This document shows positions 11,820 through 23,551 of a DNA stretch of 64,000 nucleotides, piece by piece. This stretch comes from Delphinus delphis (Eukaryota > Chordata > Mammalia > Artiodactyla > Delphinidae). The notes under the pieces were generated by a model. The model searched no databases and was not told where the DNA came from. It saw only the letters and a program-made list of their open reading frames with translations. The translations under genes and the position numbers were made by a program. The stretch is taken from NCBI RefSeq assembly GCF_949987515.2, contig NC_082696.1, positions 38,854,431-38,918,430 of the forward strand. Direction: 5' to 3'. How positions within the stretch are numbered: the stretch's first letter is position 1; every line of letters begins with the position of its first letter.

Positions 11820-12190
11820 TAAGAGGCTGTGACAAGGAAATCCTAAAACACAGTGGCTCAAACAAAGTAGATGTTTAATGTAACTAACTAGAGGGAGGCT
11901 GCTGAGTCATTTAGGAACCCGGGTTCTTTCTATATTGTTGCTCTGCTATTCCCTAAAGTTGTCTTCAATTGCTTGGTGGACACTGGCTCACCACTGTTTG
12001 CTTTATCTACTGTGAGATGTGGAAAGAGAAATAGAGGGCAAGTGATTTTTCCCTTTTAAAGATAGAAGGCTGAAGTTGCCCACATTACTCTTGCTTAATT
12101 ACCATTAGCAAGAGGCAAATCACATGGTCACATGAGGCTGCAAGGAATGCTGGGAACTCTAGTTGGGTGATCATATCTTGAGGAGGAGAA
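11820..12190 (+). repeat. Ancient interspersed repeat, second copy of the 9.4-kb family
   Basis: The longer copy of the family seen at 9395-9530: CACAGTGGCTCAAACAAAGT, GAACCCGGGTTCTTTCTATA, TTGTTGCTCTGCTATTCCCT, then ATCACATGGTCACATGAGGC and CAAGGAATGCTGGGAACTCT. I recognise it as a common old mammalian repeat but cannot give its name with confidence. Confidence 0.6.
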
Positions 12191-14118
12191 GAGTGTTCCT
12201 AAAAGGAAGGATAACAGAAAGGAAACTAGAGGATAAGCTCTCTGCCACTGAATGTAAACCCATTTGTGTAATGAAGTTTCATTTTGCAATGCAGGAAATG
12301 CTTTTATGTTAGATTAATGGAATAAATGAGGGACCTTTGGCTGAGGAAAAATGAAAGACATATGTAAGAGGGAGATAGAATTTTTACTTACTTTGTAGCA
12401 TGATTGTTATGAATGGAGAGCAATGGAGTTCTGATGTGACATGACCCTTTGAGTCATGTGTGGAATACAAGTTCCACTTTGATTTGTATTTTCTGGTAGT
12501 TTAGGGAGCAACTGGTTAAGTCCTTGCAGAATCTAACAAAAATTTGGTTTTATTTTCATCAGACTTCTCTGAGGGAATCATAGTTATGCAAACATATGTC
12601 AAATTGTCTGTTCAAACTCTTAAACATTCAACTTCAATCCCTTTTGGAAAGAAGACACGGAATAAATCAAATCTATTGGGGGAAATCTATGTGTTATCAA
12701 TATTTGACTATAGGGATACCCTCAGTATTATTGACTTTTGGTTAGGAGACTATAAAAGCTGTATAACCAACTTGGCACTCACGTAGGGTGCCCCTTGAAC
12801 AACTCGTTCCAAGCTTCTGACTTAATTTCTTTTGTAGGATAGCTAGTAATATGTATTTAGCCTAGGATAAATTTTGGCAAATTAACTAAACTTAGTAAAT
12901 CAGAAGTGCTATACAAGAGTTAAGTATAGTCATTTATATGTGGACTTTAATCACTTTTTAAGGTCAGGTTTGCAAACAGCATAAATGCTACAAACTTACT
13001 CTCTCACAGTTCTTTCTCAAATTCCTGAATAGACTCCTACAGAGTTACACTGTGTTTGAAAGATTATATCCTGACTTCTCCTATGGAGGCTTTGCTCAGT
13101 TTAGAAAATTTTTGCAGCTGAGGTGAACCTATAGCTTGCTGGGGAAAATCAACATGATAAAAATTAATTGATCACTCATCCAAAAACATGAATTCTAACA
13201 GGTGGTAACTGCTGAAAAATATGCTGGCATCAGATGATAGATATGTAGGGGAAATAATTCTGCAGATACACAATAATTTCTAAAATAATTTTTTTCTGTT
13301 TAGGGATCACTTTTTGGGGGGCTTTTTATTAAAAGGAGAACTTTGTTTTCCTAAATGAAAACAAATCTTTATTTCTAAAGGGCTAATATCCTGCTGTTTT
13401 TACCTACATGAAGTTATGTGAGATACTGTGGTATGCTACAAAGGAAATTGCATATGGAATTTCTTCACTTAAAATCAAAGTTCTATGAGTGAAAGAGTAA
13501 TAATTAATAACTAAACATCATATATTTGTAGAAAATTTTCTAGTAATTGAATAAAAGAATAATCACAAAAACCCAAATGATGGATAATTTTCCTGCAACT
13601 GAATGGTTTTTAAGTGTCCTCCAAAATTTGATCCCAATATTTAGACTAAATCTACAAATTTATATCTTTATTTAGATATTTTTCCCTATAATGCTAATAA
13701 TGAAAGTCCTTAATTCATGTGATTACGGTAAAGATTAAAGTTCAGTTAACTCTTAAGCACTGTGCCTGCCACATAGTTGCATACTTGATTAGTGATTATT
13801 CTTATTATAGATTCATGAATTCCTAGAATGGTTGCTAATCAAGCTGTTTCATAAACCTGAAGTCTAATTTACACTCTGGACTTGAAATCCAGGTAAAAGT
13901 AAAAGCAAAGCATCATTTATTATGAAGAGTGCTTTGATTATCTTCGATCTAACATGTTTTAAATTTGCATGGCTTTATAAAACAATGTCAGGTGGACACC
14001 CTTAATTTGATTTCATGTGAGAAAATTGTATGCAAAAAGAACAATTTTTCCCTAATTATAAAATCCCTTATATAGTTAAAGAAAGAATTTTTCCCTTAAA
14101 TGAAAAAATTCCCTTTCA
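12191..14118. other. Unique AT-rich DNA with a MIR tail
   Basis: No gene recognised; the 80-codon frame at 12544-12786 has no motif. At 13720-13805 the words AAAGATTAAAGTTCAG and AGCACTGTGCCTGCCACATA look like the 3' part of a MIR on the plus strand. Confidence 0.55.
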
Positions 14119-14312
14119 GGGACTTCCCTGGTGGTCCAGTGGTTAAGATTTCATCTTCCAATGCAGGGGGTACAGGTTCAATCCCTGGTCAGGGAGCTAA
14201 GATTCCACATGCCTGGCAGCCAAAAAACCAAAACATAAAACAGAAGCTATGTTGTAACAAATTCAATAAAGACTTTAAAAAGTGGTTCACATCAAAAGAA
14301 AATCTTCAAGAA
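14119..14312 (+). mobile_element. CHR-type tRNA-derived SINE, older copy
   Basis: Begins GGGACTTCCCTGGTGGTCCA and carries the tRNA-derived B-box region GTACAGGTTCAATCCCTGGT. It ends with the CHR-type 3' part AATTCAATAAAGACTTTAAA and GGTTCACATC before an A-rich tail. This form with the CAATAAAGACTTTA tail is shared by cetaceans and other cetartiodactyls and is diverged from the four young copies elsewhere in the window. A clear target-site duplication is not visible. Its sense frame reads through as a spurious ORF (14100-14339). Confidence 0.85.
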
Positions 14313-14974
14313 AAAGTTCTCTATCATATATATTTATGAACATATATATACACAAAATATACACAAATATATATAAACAAAAAATATATATACAAAATAG
14401 AGAATACAAAAGGTGTTCTTCCCCAAGGAAGAGAAATGAAAACTAAAATGATTTCTGCTGGGAATTCCAAGGCTCCTGACTTGAGGATGTGAACTGTTAC
14501 AACAGTTGCATAATTTGTATTGTAATAGACAGTATCTGGTGAAAATTGACTGTATAAGCTAAAAAAGTAGCTTATACAATATTTTCCTAAAAATGTTATA
14601 TTATGCTAGTACCTAATCGAGTTTTATCTCTACATTACTATTTTTATTTGTACATTCTCTAGCAGCAGAAGAAGTTGGAAGTTATAAATAGGGAACTAGA
14701 ACTCTTATGTCCCAGCAGCTGAGAGCAAGGTTTGGTGACATGAAAAAGGTGAAACTGTCATTTTTGGAAGAATCCTTAATCTGCTCTGTGTTGGATGACA
14801 ATACATCAATCCCTTCAAAGAATTAATTCACTTTACATTTGTTTTTGCTATTTTTTGTGCACCGAAATTTGACCTTTCTGTGAAGTCAAATATATTACTC
14901 CTTTATGATTTATCTCACTAATTTAAATTTAGAGTGTCCTTCTTATTCAGGGGCTAGTAAAAAGTCATTATTTT
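14313..14974. other. AT-rich unique DNA with TA-rich simple sequence
   Basis: A TA/CA-rich low-complexity patch spans about 14325-14400, next to the SINE tail. The rest is unique apart from a perfect hairpin at 14551-14578. Confidence 0.55.
14551..14578. other. Perfect 11-bp inverted repeat (hairpin)
   Basis: Arms TGTATAAGCTA (14551-14561) and TAGCTTATACA (14568-14578) are exact reverse complements around the 6-base loop AAAAAG. No U-run follows that would suggest a terminator, and no RNA family is recognised. Confidence 0.7.
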
Positions 14975-15350
14975 ATTCTAGCATTTTATCTTAACATAGT
15001 TTTTATCACTTGAAATTTATTTTGGTTTATATGAAGACATGATCTAAAGTGATTTGTAGCCAAAATAGCTAATTGTCTCAGAGCCATTTATTGAAAGTGA
15101 TTTTCTTTCCTTGTTCATTTGACCTCCTTATATTATGTAATATATTATTAAAATTAATATTAAGTATTCATAGTATTTCTTCTGTTTTATTGATTATTTC
15201 TGTCCTTATAGCAACACCAAACTCTTTTAATTATAGTACCTTTATAGTATGTTTTAATATAAGGTAGGGCTGCTTCCACCTTATTACTCTTTAAAGAGAA
15301 AATTTAAGTAAAACTCCTGCAGGTACATGTTTACATGGAAAAACTATTGG
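14975..15350 (-). repeat. Ancient L1 ORF2 fragment
   Basis: The plus strand shows the reverse complement of the ORF2 region after the reverse transcriptase: GCCATTTATTGAAAGTGATT, then after an internal loss AATTATAGTACCTTTATAGT and TAATATAAGGTAGGGCTG. Diverged and internally deleted. Confidence 0.65.
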
Positions 15351-17674
15351 GAAATTTTTTTAGTCAGCATCCTAACACATTCTCCCATCCAGGCTCTCAG
15401 CCATGGGCATAGTATAAAGGATCCCTCTTGCTGTGTCCCATTGCTTTAGGGCGTCTCAGAAAGTTCTGCCTCTGAACTGCTTCCTGAGTCTTGCCTGTGC
15501 TTTATTTTATACATTTTTCCTTTTTAAAAATCAAAATCAAGTTCTTATTTTCTTATTCTCTTTTGGGTCCTGATAATTTACACTGCTTCAAACTTGTTGA
15601 GACAGTTGTAGCTCACTATTCACTCTGAAGACACAGACAAGTTCTATTTGTTCTTCTGCCCTGGAAGTGTGGTGAAAGTTGGGGAGAAGTGAGTATGGAT
15701 TGCTACTATGTTAATAGTGATGTTAGTATTTACTAGATTTATCAACTACTGTCCAGTGTTTAAGTTTTCCTCTCTGTATTTTATAGTGCTAGCTATATTG
15801 TCTTCCTGTGATTATGGGGGCCTTGCACCATGCAAGCCAAACCACAAAGCAGGACCATTCTTAGCTGCTTCTCTTTGGTATTTCCCCTCCAAATTTTACC
15901 ATTTAGCACCTAAATATGAAAATAAACCAGTACTACCTTATACCTACATTGATGCCATTATTGCCTTTAGGGTTTCAAAAGAAAAACCTTTAATACTGAT
16001 TTTTTACTAAATTTTTACTTAGGAAATAAAAGTTGATTGTATGCTAGCCTGTATTGAATTTTCTTTTAGATACCAAATCATATTCTCCTCTAAGGAAAGG
16101 GGCATAGCATTTATTCAGGTTAGTATTGTAAAAGGGAGGCACAGAAAACATAGATGTTGAAAACATTGTAAAAAGGAGACACAGAAAACATAGATGTTGA
16201 AAACATTTTCTGTAATTTAAATCAAATGAGACACTTTATGCAATCTTAGTGTACAAAAGGCAACTGGTAACAATTGGATATTTTAGCACACAAGACTAAA
16301 GATCACAAACTATATGAGATTAAAAAATATCCATTGTACATAATCTTTAGCAACTTCAAATGCTAAATAATTATGTTTAAAAAACTAAAACCAGTTTTAA
16401 TTGATTTGGACACAATGAGTATATATATATCTTCACTTTTCAGGTGGAGATATTGCAAAAATAAGGTACATGATAAACTTCTGTGACTTTTTAAAGCTTG
16501 AAATCTTGGTTTAAAGAAGTAATTTTCCTTTCTAAAGTATGCATCTGAGAATAGTATCTATAAGTATTTTTAAAATTTCTTAAAATTATAACTTGGTTAA
16601 TTCTTAATGATAACTATGATTTTCATGAGGGGGAAAGAAGAGAAAAAGTATATGAAAGGTCAGTTTCTCAAAATTTAAAATATTAAATGTTGCCCAGTCA
16701 ATGTATAGCATTATAATCTATACATTGGTCATAACAAATTCAAAGCATTCAAGATTTAGTTGCCTTTGGTAACATGGGCCTGAGCATAGAACTTTTTCAA
16801 TTACTTCTCTTCAGAGATGACCTAATGTTTTGTCTTGTCCACACAAATGCATTCAGAGAGAAAATTGAAAGTCTTTCACAACAAATCCCATATGTAGATG
16901 TGGCTTTAGCTCTTAAAGTGAAACATTCATACTTGTTATTATGAAATTTTAGCTTTTTCTGATTAAGGGATTCAAAACAAATGTTTATTCCTTAACATTG
17001 TTCTCTGATTTCACATTGCTTGTTTCAGCGTGAAAATGAACATACTACCAAGTTGATCAGTCATGATGAGAATAGAGTCCAACCTCTGATTCACTTCCAC
17101 ATGGTCAGTGCCATACAGGCACAGGATGAATCACAGGTGACCACATTTCCACGTATGTTATAATCATTTAAAAAAATAAATAGAGGTTGAGTCACTTTGT
17201 AAAAACAGGATGAAAAACATGTAGTTGAATGAATGGGGTCTAGAAATAGACTTGGATTTTTGGAGTTAAATAATTAAAAAGGTACCAAATAAAAGAATTA
17301 ATTATTGAAACATTCCCTTGAATCTTCGTAGGCTATTCTTATCTTCTATGAGTTGGAGAACTGCTTTAGCGGCTTTCATAAAGTTCCTTATTAACTTACA
17401 CTGACACTGAGTTTTTAACATCAGAGACTTTTCTTAACACTTTAAAGGCAAAATATAAAATATTATTTCAATTTAAAAGGACAAACTCTGACAGATCTAT
17501 ATAGCTTTCAAGTTTAAAAAGTTAAATAGTTCTAAGACTTACAAAGGCCTCATTAGGGAGAATTGAGGGTTGATGTCACCTAATTAGTCCTGAAGGACTT
17601 CTGGATTTTGTCATGTAAATGGCAATGGCCTTTGTTAATGCTTAATTAGCTGCTCAATCATTAAAAATAACTTT
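15351..17674. other. Unique AT-rich DNA, no gene recognised
   Basis: The 100-codon frame at 15708-16010 has no motif. The stretch 15390-15500 is slightly GC-richer. A 40-bp tandem duplication lies at 16125-16204. Confidence 0.55.
16125..16204. repeat. 40-bp tandem duplication, two units
   Basis: Units 16125-16164 and 16165-16204 both start ATTGTAAAA and end GATGTTGAAAAC. They differ at two positions (AGGGAGGC against AAGGAGAC). A recent local duplication. Confidence 0.85.
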
Positions 17675-17765
17675 GATAATCTCCTGTACACCTGAAACTA
17701 ATACAACATTGTTTGTTAATCAACTATATACTACAATATAAAACAAAAATTTTAAAGAAAACCTT
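17675..17765 (+). repeat. Short L1 3'-end fragment
   Basis: CCTGTACACCTGAAACTAAT followed by ATCAACTATATACTACAATA and an A-rich end is the classic 3' terminus of medium-age mammalian L1 (L1MA/MB type). Confidence 0.7.
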
Positions 17766-19785
17766 TGATTTTGAAATGTTCTTTTATACAAATTCAGAAG
17801 AGTTGAGGCAGATTAAGAGAAACTACCGCATAGTTATTATTGATCATTTAGCATTATATGAATATATTTCTTCATTTGATGATGGTTGGTTTCTACAGAA
17901 TACGAGAAACATTTATTTCATTGTCATTCTATTAATAATTGCATTCAAGGCTATTTTACAGATTTAAATTATTGCAATTATCATCTTGACAATGTTTAAT
18001 TTCCCGTAATTTGACCAGGGTCTTCTGGTCAGGAACTTCAAAAACATTTGAACCTGTGTGATACTCCAAAATAGTCTTCTTTAAAGCTCCTGGATTTTGA
18101 GCTTCCTGCCTAGCATGTGTCCCTGAGGCATTCAGTATTTTAGTCTAATCCCATGCCTTCCTAATGCTCATCGAACTAGGTTTCCAGAATTCTATTACCT
18201 GGAAAGATAGCAGATGCAGTGGGCCACAATGGCACTTGAAAATGACACATTAATATCAGTCAGGGCAGTAGCCACTTTGAATCCCATGAGAAGAGTGAAA
18301 GAGTAGCAACCTGGAAAATCCTCACTAGTCCATTTTCAGACAGTCCTCTTTCTTCAGAATCATTCTACAATTTTTCTGAAGTTACAAGTGTGGCAGTTCA
18401 TGTATGAATTTTGCAAAATGAAGTAATAGGCTCTGGTAGCTTGTGAAATATGTTTTTTTGAATTTATAAGCCAATCTTGAATAACAGTTGCTATTAGTAT
18501 TTTAAATGTATTAGTATTTTAAATCTCAAGGTCTTTATTGAAACATGAAGCTTAGATGCTTCCATGGTTTTTCTGCTCACAGTTTAATTTTTTACTTTTA
18601 TGTCCTACGTTGAATCTGAGGTACTTTGTTGAGTTTCTTGGTTTGATAAATATTCTTCTAGAAGAGCTTTTACCCTATTTTTGATTTAGAAATATCTAAT
18701 ATGCTTTTACTTATTTGATAGGTCTTGTCTAGTATATCTTTATATTAAAAAGTATGGCTTTATAATAAATATTACTTAATAGTACAGAACTATGTTTATA
18801 CTTTCTCTTAGATATAAAGTTGAAAGGCAAAGGCAAATGGGGGCTTGTTTCATTCATATTTAAAATTTTTGTCTGATAAAGAAGAATAATAATGCATAGA
18901 ACAAGATTACAGTGGACTGTTCGGACAGAACCAACATTTCAGCAAGAAGCAGTACTTCAAAATAATGACTACAAAGCTCAAAGAAGGCCCACTGAGAAAA
19001 CTCAGACTTGATAATGTGACACAAACATGCCAAACCAGTGGAATAACATAGCTACACACATAAAACCTGTATGTTGGAGCAGGCATTATCGCAGTAGGTA
19101 AAATTGCCATAGCTGAAATGATTAGAAGGGATTATAGGCAGTCCAGAGAAATAAAATGAAAAGACTATAAACATTAGACTTTAATCTTGTGGTTCCAAGT
19201 TTAAGCCAAAATAGTAGTCAGGCAAAATTGTGGAACTATTGTGGGGAAAAATAATTTTTCTAAAATGCTTTTTCCTCAGTACAAGCCCCAGAATAAGAGA
19301 TATTTTCCTTTCAATGGGGAATTGTTGACTTGAAAAAAAACACATACTGTACAACACATGAGCACTATAGATAGTGCATAATTATGGAGTTATATTTAAC
19401 ACAAGACAACATTTGAGTTGTTGTATTTCAGGTCATGGGAAAGATTTTTATAATTTGTATTTCAAAAGGAGAGAGGCATGCAAAGAAATAGAATGCTGAC
19501 CTATCTAATTTTAAGTTTAGTTAACTTTGAAAAGAGTCTGTTAAATATTAAGAAACAGGATTTAAGATTCTTTAAAACGTATTTTATTTAGAGTTAGAAA
19601 TATCTGTGATTTTACGACTATATGTGTTGAGTATTTTCATCCTAGCGAAATTCATAAACCAGTGCTTTAATAGCTAGGAGTTTCCACTGGAGTTGTCTTC
19701 CTCCTTATGTCTTCATGCTTTCTTGTGTGTGAAATATATTCTAAGGTTAAGAGACACTTCATTGTTCAATAGGAAGCTTGGCGAG
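17766..19785. other. Unique AT-rich DNA, no gene recognised
   Basis: Only short chance frames (84 codons at 17713-17967 overlaps the L1 tail). A small 17-bp direct repeat, TATTAGTATTTTAAAT(G/C), lies at about 18493-18526. Confidence 0.55.
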
Positions 19786-19910
19786 AAAGAACAATGCTAG
19801 GATTTTAGTGACTTATGTTTGAATCAGATATCTTTCACTAACTATGTGTGATCTTGACAAGTCTTTGGCCTTTTGCACCTCCATTTATTCATTTAAATGT
19901 GTTCAATTGG
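19786..19910 (+). repeat. MIR SINE fragment, diverged
   Basis: Follows the MIR order: GAATCAGATATCTTTCACTA, then TGTGTGATCTTGACAAGTCT, then a degraded form of the CTCAGTTTCCTCAT part. Confidence 0.65.
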
Positions 19911-20281
19911 ATTTCTAAGCTCTCTTTTTGTTTGAAAGTTCCATTTAAATTTCTCATGATTTAGGATTGCTGACATTTCAATATAAGTATGAAAGTCTGA
20001 GTATGGCATAAGAAAAATAATTTTTAGTTATCTGGAAGATACTAAGAGAAAGCCTTTAAATATTTCAGTGTAACTTGCAAATATGAGTGAGTTTTGAATG
20101 ATGTTTCACCAATTTGCCTGCCTTTAACTCTATGATCCTTAATTGTACTTAACAGAAGCAAATAATTATTTATAAAAAGAATCATCTCTATATCTTTCTT
20201 TGAGACAGATTACAAGAACATTAAACAATCTATAATTTATGAATTAAAAAAACTAGTGACCGTTACTCTCAAAAATATCAG
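19911..20281. other. AT-rich flank of L1-B
   Basis: No repeat or gene recognised. It ends with AATATCAG (20274-20281), which recurs right after L1-B and is the likely target-site duplication. Confidence 0.6.
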
Positions 20282-22629
20282 GACTGGGGAGAACTTCAAG
20301 ATGGCAGAGGAATAAGACATGGAGATCACCCTCCTCCCAGCAAATACATCAGAAATAAATCTACATGTGGAACAACTCCTACAGAACACCTACTGAACGC
20401 TGGCAGAAGACCTCACACTTCCCAAAAGGCAAGATACTCCCCACTTACCTGGGTAGGGCGAAAGAAAAAAGAAGAAACAGAGACAAAAGAATATGGATGG
20501 GACCTGCACCTCTGGGAGGGAGCTGTGAAGGAGGAAAAGTTTCCACACACTAGGAAGACCCTTCACTGGTGGAAATGGGTGGGTGGTGGGGGCGAAGCTT
20601 CAGAGCCATGGAGGAGAGTGCAGCAACAGGGGTGCAGAGGGCAAAGCGGAGAGATTCCCACACAGAAGATTGGTGCTGACCAGCACTCACCAGCCGGAGA
20701 GGCTTGTCTGCTCGTCCGCTGGGATGGGCGGGTGCCGGGAGCTGAGGCTTCGGCTTCGGTTGGATCCCAGAGAGGGGACTGGCGGTGTGAACACAGCCTG
20801 AAGGGGGCTAGTGCACCACAGCTAGCTGGGAGGGAGTCTGGGGAAAAGTCTGGACCTGCCAAAGAGACAAGAGACCATTGCTTCAGGGTGCGCGAGGAGA
20901 GGGGATTCAGAGCACCGCCTAAATGAGCTCCAGAGACGGGCACGAGCTGTTGCTATCAGCGCGGACCCCAGAGACGGGCATGAAATGCTAAGGCTGCTGG
21001 TGCAGCCACCAAGAAGCCTGTGTGAAAGCACAGGTCATTATCCACACCTCCCCTCCCGGGAGCCTGTGCAGCCCACCACTGCCAGGGTCCCATGATCAAG
21101 GGACAATTTCCCGAGAGAACACACATGCGCCTCAGGCTGTTGCAATGTCATTCCGGCCTCTGCCGCCAGGCTCACCCCGCATTCTGTACCCCTCCCTGCC
21201 CCTGGCCTGAGTGAGCCAGAGCCCCCTAATCAGCTGCTCTTTAACCCCGTCCTGTCTGGGAGGGAACAAATGTCCTCAGGCGACCTACGTGCACAGGTGG
21301 GGCTAAATCCAAAACTGAACCCCAGGAGCTGTGAGAACAAAGAATAGAAAGGGAAATCTCTCCCAGCATCCTCACGAGCAGCGGATTAAATCTCCACAAT
21401 CAACTTGATGTACCCTGCATCTCTGGAATACCGGAATAGACAATGAATCATCCTAAAATTGAGGCGGTGGACTTTGGGAGCAACTGGAGACTTGGGGTTT
21501 GCTTTCTGCATCTAATTTGTTTCTGGCTTTATGTTTATCTTAGTTTAGTATTTAGAGTTTATTATCATTGGTACATTTGTTAAATGATTTGGTTGCTGTC
21601 TTTCTTTTTTTTTATATATGTAGATATATATATATTTCCTTTTTCTCTTTTTGTGTGTGTATGTGTATGTTTCTTTGTGTGATTTTGTCTGTACATCTTT
21701 GCTTTTACCATTTGTCCTAGGGTTCTGTCTGTCACTTTTTTTTTTTTTTTTTTTGCGGTACGCGGGCCTCTCACTGTTGTGGCCTCTCCCATTGCGGAGC
21801 ACAGGCTCCAGACGTGCATGCTCAGCGGCCATGGCTCACGGGCTCAGCCGCTCCGTGGCATGTGGGATCTTCCCGGACCGGGGCACGAACCTGTGTCCCC
21901 TGCATCAGCAGGCGGACTCTCAACCACTGCACCACCAGGGAAGCCCTTTAGTATAGTTTTTAACACTTGTCATCATTGGTGGATTTCTTTATTGGTTTGG
22001 GTGCTCTCTTCTTTCTTTTTTTACTACTTTTTATTTTTAATAATTTAAAATTTTTTATTATTTTAATAACTTTATTATATATATATATTTTTTCTTTCTT
22101 TCTTTATTTTTTTTCTCCTTTTTCTTCTGAGCTGTGTGGCTGACAGGGTCTTGGTGCTCTGGCCGGGTGTCAGGCCTATGCCTCTGAGGTGGGAGAGCCA
22201 AGTTCAGGACATTGGTCCTGAAGACATTGGAGACCTCCCGGCTCCACGTAATATCAAACAGTGAAAGCTCTCCCAGAGATCACCATCTCAACGCTGAGAC
22301 CCAGCTCCACTCAATGACCAGCAAGCAACAGTGCTGGACATCCTATGCCAAAAAACTAGCAAGACAGGAACACAGCTCTACCCATTAAGAGAGAGGCTGC
22401 CTAAAATCATAATAAGATCACAGACACCACAAAACACACCACCTGATGCGGTTCTGCCCACCAGAAAGACAAGATCCAGCATCATCCACCAGAACACAGG
22501 CAATAGTTCCCCCCAACTAAAGCCTACACAACCCACTGAACGAACCTTAGCCACTGGGGGAAGACCCCAAAAACAACAGGAACTACGAACCTGCAGCCTG
22601 CGAAAAGGAGATCCCAAACACAGTAAGTT
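20282..22629 (+). promoter_or_regulatory. L1-B 5' UTR
   Basis: Collinear, in reverse, with the 5' UTRs of L1-A and L1-C. It starts with the AAGATGGC motif (20298-20305), contains the GC-richer part at 20500-21300, then T-rich and TA-rich low-complexity stretches (21600-21640, 22010-22120). A SINE interrupts it at 21736-21946. Many CpGs of the other copies have become TG or CA here, consistent with methylation decay and age. Confidence 0.8.
21736..21946 (-). mobile_element. Cetacean CHR-type SINE (young) inside L1-B 5' UTR
   Basis: On the minus strand it starts GGGCTTCCCTGGTGGTGCAG, has the tRNA-Glu-derived head, the body ending in GCGTACCGC, and an A-tail (plus-strand T-run 21736-21754). The L1 sequence on both sides rejoins as in L1-C, so it is a clean insertion at a T-run in the host element. 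The exact target-site duplication is hidden in the T-run. Confidence 0.92.
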
Positions 22630-23493
22630 AAGGAGCAAGGAGCAAGTAAAAACCCACCAGACCAAAAAATGAAGAGGAAATAGTCAGTCTACCTGAAAAA
22701 GAATTCAGAGTAATGATAGTAAAGATGATCCAAAATCTTGGAAATAGAATAGAGAGAATAAAAGAAATATTTAACAAGGACCTAGAAGGACTAAAGAGCA
22801 AACAAACAATGATGAACAACAAAATAAATGAAATTAAAAATTCTCTAGAAGGAATCAATAGCAGAAAAACTGAGTGAGAACAATGTATAAGTGACCTGAA
22901 ATATAAAATAGTGGAAATAACTACCACAGAGCAGAATACAGAAAAAAGAATGAAAAAAACTGAGGACAGTCTTAGAGACTTCTGGGACAACATTAAACAC
23001 ACCAACATTTGAATTATAGGGGTCCCAGAAGAAGAAGAAAAAAAGAACAGGACTGAGAAAATATTTGAAGGGATTATACTTGAAAACTTTCCTAACATGG
23101 GAAAGGAAACAGTCCAGTCCAGGAAGCGCAGAGTGTTCCATACAGGATAAATCCAAGGAGAAACATGTCAAGACACATATTAATCAAACTATCAAAAATT
23201 AAATACAAAGAAAAAGTATTCAAAGCAGCAAGGGAAAAACAACAAATAACATACAAAGGTATCCCCATAAGGTTAACAGCTGATCTTTCAGCAGAAACTC
23301 TGCAAGCCAGAAGGGACTGGCAGGACATATTTAAAGTGATGATAGGAAAACCCTACAACCAAGATTACTGTACCCAGCAAGGATCTCATTCAGATTCAAT
23401 GGAGAAAGTAAAACCTTTACAGACTAGCAAAAGCTAAGAGAATTCAGTAAGACCAAACCAGCTTTACAACAAATCCTAAAGGAAATTTTCTAG
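22630..23493 (+). pseudogene. L1-B ORF1, degenerate
   Basis: Alignable to L1-A ORF1 along its length, but the ATG is lost (GTTAAGGAGCAAGG at the start position). Stops and frameshifts appear in the coiled-coil part, for example near 22870-22890. The C-terminal part still reads in a 90-codon piece at 23165-23437. The stop TAG is at 23491-23493, as in L1-A and L1-C. Not functional. Confidence 0.88.
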
Positions 23494-23551
23494 GCAGGAA
23501 ACACAAGAGAAGGAAAAGAGCAACAAAAACAAACCCAAAACAATTAAGAAA

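Noticed and set aside
14119..14200. tRNA gene-like promoter boxes
   Set aside because: They belong to the tRNA-derived head of a SINE, without a foldable intact tRNA.
20525..20943. 126-133-codon frames in GC-rich DNA
   Set aside because: L1-B 5' UTR; frame not conserved in the other two L1 copies as a protein would be.
22628..23171. 156- and 108-codon minus-strand frames with apparent membrane segments
   Set aside because: Antisense to L1-B ORF1; same composition effect as in L1-A and L1-C.
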